Source: Halorussus lipolyticus (GTDB taxonomy: Archaea; Halobacteriota; Halobacteria; Halobacteriales; Haladaptataceae). From it: DNA of 64,000 bases. Positions within the stretch are counted from its first letter, which is position 1. Every line of letters begins with the position of its first letter. The notes under the pieces were generated by a model. It was not told where the DNA came from, did no database searches, and worked only from the letters and a program-made list of their open reading frames with translations. Made by a program: the position numbers and the translations under genes. The stretch spans positions 2,934,955-2,998,954 of the forward strand of contig NZ_CP119804.1 in NCBI RefSeq assembly GCF_029338375.1. Reading direction: 5' to 3'. Shown piece by piece: positions 44,244 through 53,384 of the stretch.

Positions 44244-46436
44244 ATGCCCGGATTACAACGAATGGGTACGTCACGACAGACACCGCAACTCGACGGGACG
44301 CTCCACGTCTTGCCCTTCGACGGCGGGTCGCTCGCGGCCCGCGTCGAGGACGCTTTCGATACGGCCCTCGATTCGGTCGCCAAGCCCCAAGACGTGCTGG
44401 TCCTCAAGCGCCTCCCGAACGGCGTCGCCGAGTTCACTACCGACCTCCGCGAGCGGACCGGCCTCTCGGTCCGCCCTAACGTCCAGTCGCTCCCCCGCCA
44501 CGCCGCCACCGTCCTCCACGAGGCCGCTCCCGACAAGCGCCTTCTCTCCTACGAGGAGCGCATCGAATTTCTCGCGCGGGTCCTCGAGGGGTACAACTGG
44601 TCGTCGTACTTCGAGGACGCCAGCGAACACGACTCGTTCGGCCGCGACGTGGGGCAGTTGCTCCTCGACGCCGCGTGGCAGGGCGGGTTCGACCTGCCCG
44701 ACCAACCGGGCGAGTACGACGAACTCCTCGCGGAACTCGCCGACGTGAACGCCGCGTTTCACGAGAAACTCGACCAGCGAGGACTGGTCGAGCAGGCCGA
44801 CACGATTTCCCGCGCCGTCGAAGCCATCGACCGGCCCGGCGTCCGCGAGCGAATCGAACGCGAGTTCGACGCCGTGGTGGTCGTGGAGTTCGAGGAGTGC
44901 GCCGCAATCGACCGGGAGTATCTGGCGGCGCTGACCCGGAACGCGGACCTCTACTGCGTCGCCGAGAACCAAGCCAGTATCGAGCGAGTCAAGAAGGAAC
45001 CCGGCGGCGTCGAGCGACTCGCCGACGGCCTGACCGTGCTGGACCGCGCGGCGAAAGACGCCGCCAGAGATGCAGTTTCGGACTCGGAGCGCGGGAGGGT
45101 CGGCAGGCAGTTCGGCGCGTTTCTGGCGACCGGCGACTGCGACGCTGAGGCGACTGCCCGCCTGATAGAAGCCGGGACGCTCGACCAGCAGGTCGAGGAG
45201 GTCGCCAACGAAATCGAGTACCTCCGCGCGGAACACGGGTGGGAGTACGACGACTTCGCGGTCCTCCTCCGGACCATCGGCGACCCCATGCCCCGCGTCC
45301 GGCGGATTCTCCGCCACTCGGGAGTACCGACCGCCTCGGCCGGAGTCAACGGCCTCGAACAGGACTTGGCGGTCCGCGAACTCCACGCCCTCGCCCAGTA
45401 CCACATCGACGACGAAAACCACGCCTTCGACCTCCTGACCGCCCGCGTTCCGGACGTGGACGACGAACTCGTCCGGGAGTGCGTAGACTCCCACTCGGTG
45501 GCCCAGAGCCTCAAAAACTGGATAGTCACGACCGACCTCAAGCGTCGAATCGCCGAGGACGCCGCCGACATCGACGCCCGCGAGCAGTTCCGGAACATCT
45601 CCCGTCTCGTCTCCATCGCCGAGTTCGTGGACGAACAGGATTTCCTCGAAAGCAACTGGTACCAGTTCGCCCGGATGCTCGAACGCGCCATCACCTACGA
45701 CGCCCCCTACGCCCACACCGCCGAGGTCAACGTCGCAGAGGGCGGCGTCACCGTCGGCGACACCGCGCTGGTCAAGAACGACTCCCGGAAAGCCGTCTTC
45801 CTCCTCAACGTCGTGGACGCCGAGTACCCCGGCGAGGAGGTCCTCTCGCCGCTGTTCCCCACGACGTGGATAACCAAGATGGAGGGCTACCCGGCAGTGA
45901 CCCGACCCACCGAGGAGAACGTCACCGACACCTACGCGACGGTCTCGGAGGTTTCGGGCGACGAGTTCGAGCGGTACCACGACGAACGCGCCCGCCGCCA
46001 ACTCGCCATCGGTGCCCGGTCCGCCGAGGACCGACTCTACTTTTGCACCTACGAGCAGTCACAGGGGTCGGTCGGCCGACGCCAACACCGGTCGCGCTAC
46101 CTCCACGCTATCCGAAACCATCCCGATTTGACCCTCGAAACGGTCGAGGGTGCCGGTGAGGACCGGGACATCCACACCCTCGGAAGCGCCTCCACCGAAA
46201 TTCTGTCCCAACCGTGGCACGAACTCGAACGGGTACAGGCCGAAGCGAGTACAGGGAGCGAAGACAAAATCGAACTCGAATCCACCGAGGAGACCCTCGC
46301 TGGGATTCAGCGCGTGCTGGACGACAGCGACGACGTGAACCCGCGGTTCGAGCGAGCGGTCCGGACCCAGTTCGACCTCGCCCGCGGGGCGGTCCGTCCA
46401 GACGAGAACCGCGGCCCGACCGGAGGTGGTGAGTGA
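44244..46436 (+). CDS. Inactive UvrD/AddB-like helicase subunit
   Basis: About 730 residues. The overall plan is that of AddB/RecC: a degenerate Walker A region (HVLPFDGGSLAARVEDAF, no GKT), DFAVLLRTIGDPMPRVRRIL (motif IV-like) and ARRQLAIGARSAEDRLYFC (motif VI-like, SF1 helicase domain 2A). It should not hydrolyse ATP but may hold DNA ends or scan sequence. It lacks the C-terminal nuclease of bacterial AddB, and the next gene supplies that part. Starts are possible at 44180, 44244 and 44262; an AT-rich promoter-like tract at 44180-44235 favours 44244 or 44262. Confidence 0.7.
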   Translation: MPGLQRMGTSRQTPQLDGTLHVLPFDGGSLAARVEDAFDTALDSVAKPQDVLVLKRLPNGVAEFTTDLRERTGLSVRPNVQSLPRHAATVLHEAAPDKRLLSYEERIEFLARVLEGYNWSSYFEDASEHDSFGRDVGQLLLDAAWQGGFDLPDQPGEYDELLAELADVNAAFHEKLDQRGLVEQADTISRAVEAIDRPGVRERIEREFDAVVVVEFEECAAIDREYLAALTRNADLYCVAENQASIERVKKEPGGVERLADGLTVLDRAAKDAARDAVSDSERGRVGRQFGAFLATGDCDAEATARLIEAGTLDQQVEEVANEIEYLRAEHGWEYDDFAVLLRTIGDPMPRVRRILRHSGVPTASAGVNGLEQDLAVRELHALAQYHIDDENHAFDLLTARVPDVDDELVRECVDSHSVAQSLKNWIVTTDLKRRIAEDAADIDAREQFRNISRLVSIAEFVDEQDFLESNWYQFARMLERAITYDAPYAHTAEVNVAEGGVTVGDTALVKNDSRKAVFLLNVVDAEYPGEEVLSPLFPTTWITKMEGYPAVTRPTEENVTDTYATVSEVSGDEFERYHDERARRQLAIGARSAEDRLYFCTYEQSQGSVGRRQHRSRYLHAIRNHPDLTLETVEGAGEDRDIHTLGSASTEILSQPWHELERVQAEASTGSEDKIELESTEETLAGIQRVLDDSDDVNPRFERAVRTQFDLARGAVRPDENRGPTGGGE

Positions 46437-47404
46437 TGGCCGAGAACGTCGTCACCGCCGACGAAATCACGGCCCACCTCCAGTGTCCTCGGCAGTACGA
46501 GTTCGAACACGAGCGTCCGGTGTCACCACCTCGGACGAGCGATGAGGACATCGCAGACCACCGTCGGGAGACGTTGCGACAGTCCATCATCGCCGGTTTA
46601 CGCAAAGACGTTGAGTCATCCGACGACCGGGTGTATGCGGCGTTTGACCGCTTCGACCAGTTGTGGCGGTCCTCGCGGCTCCCGTACTTGACCGACGAAC
46701 AGGCGCAGTACGACGAGGCGGTTGTCAAGAGAGCAATCGAACAATATCTGTCTAACTCTGGCCACGAACACGCCGAGAATCTGCTCGCTACCGACACGAC
46801 GCTCGGCTACGAACGCGACGACATCCGATACGAAACCACCGTAGACGCCATCTTCGAACAGGAAAATGGCTATCTCGCCGTTCGATACGTCCCGGACTTG
46901 AATGGCGTCGTGAAACCGTGGTCCGACAATAACGTTCAAGATTTCCGTAACGGACGCGAGTTTTATCCTCATCAAATAGGAACCCTCGCCCGGACTGCAA
47001 TAGCGGTTCGAGGTCTCATGGACGAATACGGTCTAGACCCGAACTGCAAGTTTGCCTATATTTCCCTACTTGACGATAGTCAGTCTGTCTACGGGTCCGA
47101 CGAGATTCATTTCGAGGTCGAGTACCGGAACCTCACCGTGGACTACCTTGATGAAAAAAAGGAAGTTAACGACCTCGTTGCAAACCGCGCAAGAGCGATA
47201 CTTGACGGCGAAACTGATCCCAAAGCGTGGCAATTCGACGAAATTACCGATAATTCCTGTTCGCACTGCCCGTATCAGAACGCCTGCCCGGAGTATTTCG
47301 AATCGGAACTGGCCTTCACCGACCGCTCCCAGTTTCAGTCTGAGTCTGACGAATCGTCCGACCAACCACCTGCTCGCCAACCACCCGCGGAGGAAAACCG
47401 ATGA
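46436..47404 (+). CDS. Cas4/AddB-type Fe-S nuclease-fold protein, catalytic residues replaced
   Basis: 322 residues. C17 plus C275-x2-C278-x5-C284 matches the Fe-S spacing of AddB and Cas4 nuclease domains. The PD-(D/E)XK core is recognisable at D137, but the D/E-x-K pair is R150-Y-V152 (LAVRYVP), so nuclease activity is probably lost. It likely stabilises or guides the complex, as the RecC nuclease-like domain does. Its start overlaps the stop of the previous gene (TGATG) and its stop overlaps the next start (ATGA). The 3' part is AT-richer than its neighbours. Confidence 0.75.
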   Translation: MAENVVTADEITAHLQCPRQYEFEHERPVSPPRTSDEDIADHRRETLRQSIIAGLRKDVESSDDRVYAAFDRFDQLWRSSRLPYLTDEQAQYDEAVVKRAIEQYLSNSGHEHAENLLATDTTLGYERDDIRYETTVDAIFEQENGYLAVRYVPDLNGVVKPWSDNNVQDFRNGREFYPHQIGTLARTAIAVRGLMDEYGLDPNCKFAYISLLDDSQSVYGSDEIHFEVEYRNLTVDYLDEKKEVNDLVANRARAILDGETDPKAWQFDEITDNSCSHCPYQNACPEYFESELAFTDRSQFQSESDESSDQPPARQPPAEENR

Positions 47405-50400
47405 CTGACGATAGTTCCATCGAACTTAAAGGAAACCAACCAGACGTTATCGACGCCACCGGAAGCGCACACAAGGTAGAGGCCGTCGCGGGTTCCGGCA
47501 AGACGACCACGATGGTCGAACGGCTTCGGAAAGAGATACAGACTCGGGGGACGCCACCGAGTCGGTTACTGGTCCTCACGTTCGCTAACGAGGCGTCTCA
47601 CACGATTCAGGACAAACTCCGTGACGCCCTCGGTCCTCACGACGCCTTCGAGGTGGACGTGTACACCTACCACTCCTTCGCCTACCAGTTACTCCGGGAC
47701 CACGCCTACTACCTCGGCGTCTCGCCCGAGTTCGAACTCGTCACCAAGGAGGACCGGCCCAAACTCCTCGAATCGGTCTACGAGGAAGTTGATTTCTCGT
47801 TTGTCGCGCCTGATTCCCCGTCGGTCGATAGTACGAACGACCGGAATTCCGGCTTCTCCGACCTCGAAACGTTCGTGAAATGTATGCGCCGAGAGGCGGT
47901 CGCTCCCGACAACATCCGGGCGTATCTCCCGGCCGACGACGATTTGCGGGACCTCCTGCGATTGATCGAGGCTCTCCGAGAGATGGCCTCAGAGGTCATT
48001 GGCGTAGACGAAAACGACCTCTGGAGCGAGAGCGACGAGATAGCCGAGCGGTGCGACCAGCTAGCCCGCGTCTACCACCGAAAGGCCGACGAGTTCGACG
48101 TACCAGACCGTATCTACTCGGTCGTTAGTGACCACCTCGAAGCGATGGGTGATACCGCCGAGAACGCGGCCGACCACTTTCGGGCGACCGACAATCTGGC
48201 TAAGGCCGAGGAGTTGATTCCTGAGGTTCTCTTCGATGACAACCAGATAAAATCCGTAGAACAAACCCCAATGGGTCGGCTCTCGGAGTTCGTCCACATG
48301 CTCCGTCGGTCTCGGGCCTTCGTTGACGCCTACGACGCCTACATCGGCGCGCTGGACGACCGAGGAGCCTTCGACTACGACGAACTCATCCACGAGGCCG
48401 TCTCGTTGCTTCGGGACGAGGAGGTCCGCGACGACATCCTCGGCCAGTGGGATGCGGTCTACTGCGACGAATTCCAAGACACCGACGAGTCCCAGCTCGA
48501 ACTGGTCCGAGAGTTGCGCGACGAACTCGACATCATGGTGGTCGGCGACAGCGACCAAGCCATCCACGAGTGGCGGGGCCAAGACCCCGAGAACATGTCG
48601 AACCTGCCCGACTCCTTCGAGGAGCAGGACCTCGGTCTCAACTTTCGGTCGCGCCAGCCGATTTTGGACCTGACGAACAACCTCGGTCGCGGGAAACAGT
48701 CCATCGAGTCCGACAGGGACCCGGCACCTCCGAACGTGTTCAGGGTCGATAGCGAGGAGGAGCGGACCACCGAGCAGGTCAGCACGTCGATTTCGAACCT
48801 GCTGACCGGCCGGTTCGAGGACGTGACCGACCGGGACCTCTCGGACATCGCGGTCCTCGTCCGTGGGAACAAACAGGCCCGCGACGTTGCCGACCAACTC
48901 GACGCCGACAGCATCCCCTACACCCTGTCGAACGACACCGCGAGCGACCTGAGTCAGGGGCTTCGGACCGTCCTGTCGTACCTCCGAATTTTGGTCTCGC
49001 CGGGCGACGACGTGAGTTGGCAACGAGTGTTGTTGCACCTCTACCGGGTTCCGGAGGCCGACGTTGACGCCCTCCTGCGCGCTGGCGAGACGGTTCCAGA
49101 GGGGTACGACGCCCTTGCCCGCGCTGGCGACGCCGAGGACCGACTGGAGGCCCCCGACGCGGTGGCCGAGGCCATGGCCGACTACGAGACGCTCCAAGCC
49201 GTGTCGGCGACCCACTCGATTTCGGAACTCTACCTGCATCTCAAGCGCGAGACCCGAATCGAGTGGTTCCTGCGCGACGTGGACCGAGACGCCCTCCACA
49301 ACGTCGAGCGCCTCATCTCGTCGTTCGACGACAGTCCGGTCCAGTCGCGTCTGACCGACGAGTTCGTCACCCATCTGGAGCGTCGGGCGCACCTGCTGGC
49401 CGGGGGCGACGACACCGCCACCAGCACGGGACCGCAGTCCGACGACGCCGTGGACGTGATGACGATTCATCAGGCCAAGGGGTTGGACTTCGACACGGTG
49501 CTGTTACCCTTCCTCACCGAGGAGGACTTCGGCCACATCACCCTCGACCGGTATCAGGAGAAACTCCACAACTACGACGTGCTGGTCGAGGACGTGGCGG
49601 GCGAACTGGACGACCCGCTCCGGGACGACCTGCGCGACTCGCAGGTCGCCGAGGAGTGGCGCGTCCTCCACGTCGCCATCACCCGCGCCAAGGAGAACCT
49701 GTTTCTGTTCGGTAACGACGTGTCCGACGACGACCCGACCGCCCGGATGATAGACGACCTGCTGGCGGGCGACGACAGCGACGCACCGATTCGCTGGTCG
49801 TCGGAAGGCCCCCGGATGCGGGTCTGGGAGGCGCTGACCGACAGCTACGACCGGATTGCCGACGAGAACCCCGATGCGGTCCGAGACTACACCGATGTCG
49901 TCAACCGGGGCGTGGACGAAGACCCCGGCACGATTACCTACTACGAACAGGTGTTGTCCACCGACGACGCACTCGAAAAAACGCTGACGTTCGCCGACAG
50001 GGTGGTCGCCGGGACGCTGGCCGACGCCGACACCGACACCTCGCAGTTCGCCGACGCGCCCCTCGGGCAGGAACTCGACGTGGAACTGTCGCGCCAGCAC
50101 AGCCACACCGCCCTCGAAGCGGTCCGGGACTGCGAGCGCAAGCACGTCCTCGACTACGTGGTGGGTGCCTTCTCCGACCCGCGGTCGGGGTCCGGGTCGG
50201 CGTCGTCCGGCAACCACCGGGCCGACGTGGGGTCGCTGTTCCACGACGTCGCGGAACGGGCCTACTGGCGCGACTACGACGACATCGCCGAGTGGAAAGA
50301 GGCCTGCCGACGCCTCGCTCGGAGCAACGACCGCACCCACGTCCTCGACGCGACACTGGACTGCATCGACCGGTACTTCGAGACCCGCGCTGTCGAGTGG

Positions 50401-50820
50401 GAGGCGGTCGGTGCCGAGGTCCCCATCGAGTTGACCGACCTCGCGGAGGTTGACGGCCCCGTCACCGGCTACATGGACTCGGTTCGGGAGTACCCCGACG
50501 GCGGCCTCGCCGTCATCGACTACAAGACCAGTTACGCGAAGAAAACCCTCGCCGAGAGCCACCAGCTACAGCTCTATCTCCGGGCATGCGAGGAGTTCGA
50601 CGCCGAAGTCACCCACGCCGGCTACGTCTACGTCGGCGAGGCCGGGCCGGACACCCAACTGTTCACCGCCGCGGAGCTAGCCGAGATGTGGACGGACCTC
50701 CGCGAGGACCTTCGGAAGGCCGATAGCTCCTCGTTCGACAACTACACGCCGGGTCCGCACTGCCGGTACTGCGAGCATCGGTCGCTCGGGTGTGCCCCCG
50801 ACGAGTTCCGGGTGGAGTGA
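47401..50820 (+). CDS. AddA/RecB-like helicase-nuclease
   Basis: 1139 residues. SF1 helicase: Walker A AGSGKTTT (residues 30-37, K34), motif II YCDEFQDT (about 354-361), motif III VVGDSDQAIHEWRG, motif V VMTIHQAKGLDFDTV and motif VI VLHVAITRAKENLF. The C-terminal nuclease has D1026, D1040-Y-K1042 (intact PD-(D/E)XK) and Cys911 with C1121-x2-C1124-x6-C1131, so it also carries an Fe-S cluster. It should unwind and degrade DNA from ends. It is translationally coupled to the two preceding genes. A role in recombination repair, defence or both is open. Confidence 0.88.
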   Translation: MTDDSSIELKGNQPDVIDATGSAHKVEAVAGSGKTTTMVERLRKEIQTRGTPPSRLLVLTFANEASHTIQDKLRDALGPHDAFEVDVYTYHSFAYQLLRDHAYYLGVSPEFELVTKEDRPKLLESVYEEVDFSFVAPDSPSVDSTNDRNSGFSDLETFVKCMRREAVAPDNIRAYLPADDDLRDLLRLIEALREMASEVIGVDENDLWSESDEIAERCDQLARVYHRKADEFDVPDRIYSVVSDHLEAMGDTAENAADHFRATDNLAKAEELIPEVLFDDNQIKSVEQTPMGRLSEFVHMLRRSRAFVDAYDAYIGALDDRGAFDYDELIHEAVSLLRDEEVRDDILGQWDAVYCDEFQDTDESQLELVRELRDELDIMVVGDSDQAIHEWRGQDPENMSNLPDSFEEQDLGLNFRSRQPILDLTNNLGRGKQSIESDRDPAPPNVFRVDSEEERTTEQVSTSISNLLTGRFEDVTDRDLSDIAVLVRGNKQARDVADQLDADSIPYTLSNDTASDLSQGLRTVLSYLRILVSPGDDVSWQRVLLHLYRVPEADVDALLRAGETVPEGYDALARAGDAEDRLEAPDAVAEAMADYETLQAVSATHSISELYLHLKRETRIEWFLRDVDRDALHNVERLISSFDDSPVQSRLTDEFVTHLERRAHLLAGGDDTATSTGPQSDDAVDVMTIHQAKGLDFDTVLLPFLTEEDFGHITLDRYQEKLHNYDVLVEDVAGELDDPLRDDLRDSQVAEEWRVLHVAITRAKENLFLFGNDVSDDDPTARMIDDLLAGDDSDAPIRWSSEGPRMRVWEALTDSYDRIADENPDAVRDYTDVVNRGVDEDPGTITYYEQVLSTDDALEKTLTFADRVVAGTLADADTDTSQFADAPLGQELDVELSRQHSHTALEAVRDCERKHVLDYVVGAFSDPRSGSGSASSGNHRADVGSLFHDVAERAYWRDYDDIAEWKEACRRLARSNDRTHVLDATLDCIDRYFETRAVEWEAVGAEVPIELTDLAEVDGPVTGYMDSVREYPDGGLAVIDYKTSYAKKTLAESHQLQLYLRACEEFDAEVTHAGYVYVGEAGPDTQLFTAAELAEMWTDLREDLRKADSSSFDNYTPGPHCRYCEHRSLGCAPDEFRVE

Positions 50821-50934
50821 GGGTCCTCGGTCCTCGCCGGGAAGTCTCCGGAAGGTGCTAGAAGGTGAGACTTCGGAGCGAAAATTTCTCCTCTCTACTT
50901 CACCCTCTAGCTTACTATACCTTGCTATAAAACA

Positions 50935-50963
50935 CCTAAACAAGTGTTTAGGGGTTATAAATG
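50935..50963 (+). promoter_or_regulatory. Hairpin and TATA-like box behind the helicase-nuclease operon
   Basis: CCTAAAC-aagt-GTTTAGG (50935-50952) is a 7-bp perfect inverted repeat, followed at once by gggttataaatg, a TATA-like box. It lies in the gene-free stretch 50821-51200, 115 bp behind the operon. It could end the operon or regulate a transcript running towards 51201. Confidence 0.4.
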
Positions 50964-51017
50964 TTTCTTGATGGGTGGGATTCGAGTGTCGTAGACAGTT
51001 ATTCTCGTATCGACAGG

Positions 51018-51170
51018 CTAGCGGATTCGTCGTGCGAACGCCCCCACCAAAACCCCATGCAGTAGGTTCTGCAAATCAACCCATTCCAGTTTAACATCTG
51101 ATTCTTCCACAGTTACCGTCTTGACTCCCTCGTCGCCGTCTGACGCGCGGCATACACCGAAACACAGGGT
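51018..51170 (-). pseudogene. Possible gene remnant (about 50 codons, no start)
   Basis: On the minus strand a frame with no usual start codon ends in a protein-like sequence: SDGDEGVKTVTVEESDVKLE, then WVDLQNLLHGVLVGAFARRI and Arg before TAG. An in-frame stop lies at 51171-51173. Amphipathic character and codon choice look coding, but there is no ATG, GTG or TTG at the proper end. It may be the tail of a broken gene. I recognise no family. Confidence 0.3.
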
Positions 51171-51200
51171 TTACCACACATGAACGTAAGGAAAAGCACA

Positions 51201-52403
51201 ATGAGTCTCAGGTGTTCGCTCCTCGGCCACAACTACGGGGAGGCAGAAATCGAACGGGAACGCGAGGAGCAGGGAAGCGAAGTCGTCGTGACCGTCCGAG
51301 AGTTCGAGGAGTGCGAGCGGTGCGGCGACCGGAAGGTCGTCACCGAGAACAAGGAAGTGACCGCCATCCAGTCGCCCGCTCCCGACCTCGAATCCGCCGA
51401 GTCCGACGCGGTGGCCGACGAATCCACCGGTCGGGCCGCGAGTGGCGAACCCGACGCCACTGGAGGCCGTGGCGCAGGTAGCGGACCCGACGCCGCCGGC
51501 GGACGCGCCACCGGCAGTTCCGGCGCAGGCGGCAGACCGAACGCGAGCAGTGGACCGAGTTCGACCGGCGGACCGAACGCCAGCGCCGGTGCCGGCGCGA
51601 ACAGCGGTTCGACCGCTGGCGGTCCCGCCGCGGGCACCGGGCGGACCGGGACCTCCCAACCCGACGTACAGATGGGGGCCGACGCCGAGGACGACGACGC
51701 CGAAATCATCGGCGGTTCGTCTGACTCCGAGAGTTCGTCGGCGGCGTCGTCGGATTCGTCGGCGTCCCCGAACTCCTCGTCTGGCGCGTCGAGGACGCCG
51801 GGCCAGTCAGGTGGGTCGGGCGCGTCCGGCGGGGCGGGCGTCGGCGGAACCGACCTCGACGACGGCCAGTCGGCCGCGGACGACGACGGCGTGATTCTGG
51901 ACGACGACGGCGATTCGGGTTCGAGCGCCGCGGGCGGCGACGCCGACCGGACGCCCGGCGAGTGGCCCGACGCCGAGACCACCCATCCCGCCGAGGCCGA
52001 CGACGGTCCGGGCGATTGGCCCGCGGTCGGCCGCGAGGACGACGACGAGGGATTCGACGCCGGCCCGGCCGGGGGCGGGAGTTCGGACGTGGAGTTCGGC
52101 GGCGGTCTCAATCCCGAGTCGGCCCCGGAGGTCGAGGACGACGAGTCCGAGGAGGTCGAATTCGTCAACGCCGACGGCGACAAACTGGGGACCCGCGACT
52201 CCGGCGCGAGCGAGGCCGACTTCTCGTCGGGCATCTCGGCGGGGTCCGACGCGCCGAACCTCTCGGGTCCCGCCGCCGACCCCGACGTGGACGCCGAGTT
52301 CGTCTGCCCCGAGTGCGACTATCGGGAACCGGTCTCGGGGTCGTCGCTCCGCGCCGGCGACATCTGTCCCGACTGCAGTCGCGGTTACATCGCCCAAGAG
52401 TGA
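51201..52403 (+). CDS. Haloarchaeal zinc-ribbon protein with long acidic low-complexity middle (DUF7093-like)
   Basis: 400 residues. The N-terminus MSLRCSLLGHNYGEAEIERE with ECERCGD forms a conserved head with Cys pairs. About 250 residues of Gly/Ser/Asp/Glu-rich disordered sequence follow. The tail FVCPECDYREPV...DICPDCSRGYIAQE is a zinc ribbon. I remember haloarchaeal proteins with this head as DUF7093; the function is unknown. ATG 51201 fits the family start better than 51180. Confidence 0.72.
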   Translation: MSLRCSLLGHNYGEAEIEREREEQGSEVVVTVREFEECERCGDRKVVTENKEVTAIQSPAPDLESAESDAVADESTGRAASGEPDATGGRGAGSGPDAAGGRATGSSGAGGRPNASSGPSSTGGPNASAGAGANSGSTAGGPAAGTGRTGTSQPDVQMGADAEDDDAEIIGGSSDSESSSAASSDSSASPNSSSGASRTPGQSGGSGASGGAGVGGTDLDDGQSAADDDGVILDDDGDSGSSAAGGDADRTPGEWPDAETTHPAEADDGPGDWPAVGREDDDEGFDAGPAGGGSSDVEFGGGLNPESAPEVEDDESEEVEFVNADGDKLGTRDSGASEADFSSGISAGSDAPNLSGPAADPDVDAEFVCPECDYREPVSGSSLRAGDICPDCSRGYIAQE

Positions 52404-52490
52404 CACCTTGATTCGAGACCAGAGCGTCGGATTCAAGAGGGAGAACGACGCGAAAAGGGTTTACACCACCCTGTCCAATGGGAGATTACC

Positions 52491-52886
52491 ATGAAGGAGT
52501 ACAAGATGCGACGCGGCGAACATCTCGAGGACCGCGTCCCCGACATGAAGGCGAAAGTCGAGGAGTTCTTCGGCGAAGTCACGGGGACCGAGGAACACAA
52601 CGGTCACGAACTCTACGTGGTCGACAATCCCGACAACCCCGTCTTCGAGAAGATTCTCGCGGGTGCCGCCGAGTACAGCGGCAAGAAGGACAAACTCGCC
52701 GTCCACTTCGAGGAGCGCGAGGCCGAGGAAGTCATCGCCGAGGGCCACGCCGACGCCGCCGCCGACGCCGTGGACAAGAAAAACACCTTCCTGCTGGAGG
52801 CCACCGGCCGCGACGCCAAGGCCCGCAGAGACTCGATGAAGCGACAGGTCGAGGACGACGCCGAGACTCCTGACGGCGTCTCGTAG
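52491..52886 (+). CDS. DUF5611-like protein
   Basis: 131 residues, soluble, alpha/beta by appearance. MKEYKMRRGEHLEDRVPDMK and GHELYVVDNPDNPVFEKILAG match the conserved archaeal family I recall as DUF5611. No catalytic motif stands out. The function is unknown. The ATG at 52491 is preceded by a TATA-like gggtttaca about 30 nt upstream. Confidence 0.72.
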   Translation: MKEYKMRRGEHLEDRVPDMKAKVEEFFGEVTGTEEHNGHELYVVDNPDNPVFEKILAGAAEYSGKKDKLAVHFEEREAEEVIAEGHADAAADAVDKKNTFLLEATGRDAKARRDSMKRQVEDDAETPDGVS

Positions 52887-52980
52887 TCACCGCGGTCACT
52901 CCGACTTCTTTCTTCTCGGACCCACTCGGGAGCGACAGCGTTGGCTGGTCGGTGTCGAGTAACTCCGGAATCCGACCGAT

Positions 52981-53343
52981 TCAGAAGTGGTCGCTGTTGG
53001 GCGACCCCTCGCCCCGGCCGCCGCGTCCGCCCTCGTTTCTGTCGATGCCCATGACGCTCTCGGGTTGGTCGATGTCCCACTGGCCGGTGCCGTCGTCGGC
53101 GACTCGGACCGTCACGTCCTTGACCTCCTCGAAGTCCTTGGCGAGGTCGAGTTTGATGTTCTGGGCGGTCCGGGGGCTGATAGCACACCCCGAACACGCG
53201 CCCCCGAGTTCGACGACGACCTCGCCGGTCTCGGGGTCGGCCTTCTGGACGGCGCTCTCGCCGCCGTGCATGCTGATGATGGGCATCTGCCCGGTCAGCC
53301 ACCGCTCGACGCGGGCCTTCAGCGAGTCGTCGTCTTCGGTCAT
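52981..53343 (-). CDS. NifU C-terminal-domain (Nfu-like) Fe-S protein
   Basis: 120 residues. [20 protein letters not shown] carries the CxxC that holds a [4Fe-4S] cluster in Nfu/NifU C-terminal domains, used to carry clusters to target proteins. A Gly/Asp-rich tail follows. The ATG at 53343 starts [16 protein letters not shown]; an upstream in-frame ATG (53406) would add an unlikely Pro-rich head. Confidence 0.88.
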   Translation of the reverse strand: MTEDDDSLKARVERWLTGQMPIISMHGGESAVQKADPETGEVVVELGGACSGCAISPRTAQNIKLDLAKDFEEVKDVTVRVADDGTGQWDIDQPESVMGIDRNEGGRGGRGEGSPNSDHF

Positions 53344-53384
53344 GGGTTGAGTGTAGGGTCTCGCGGGGTGGTAGGACTTTGGGT

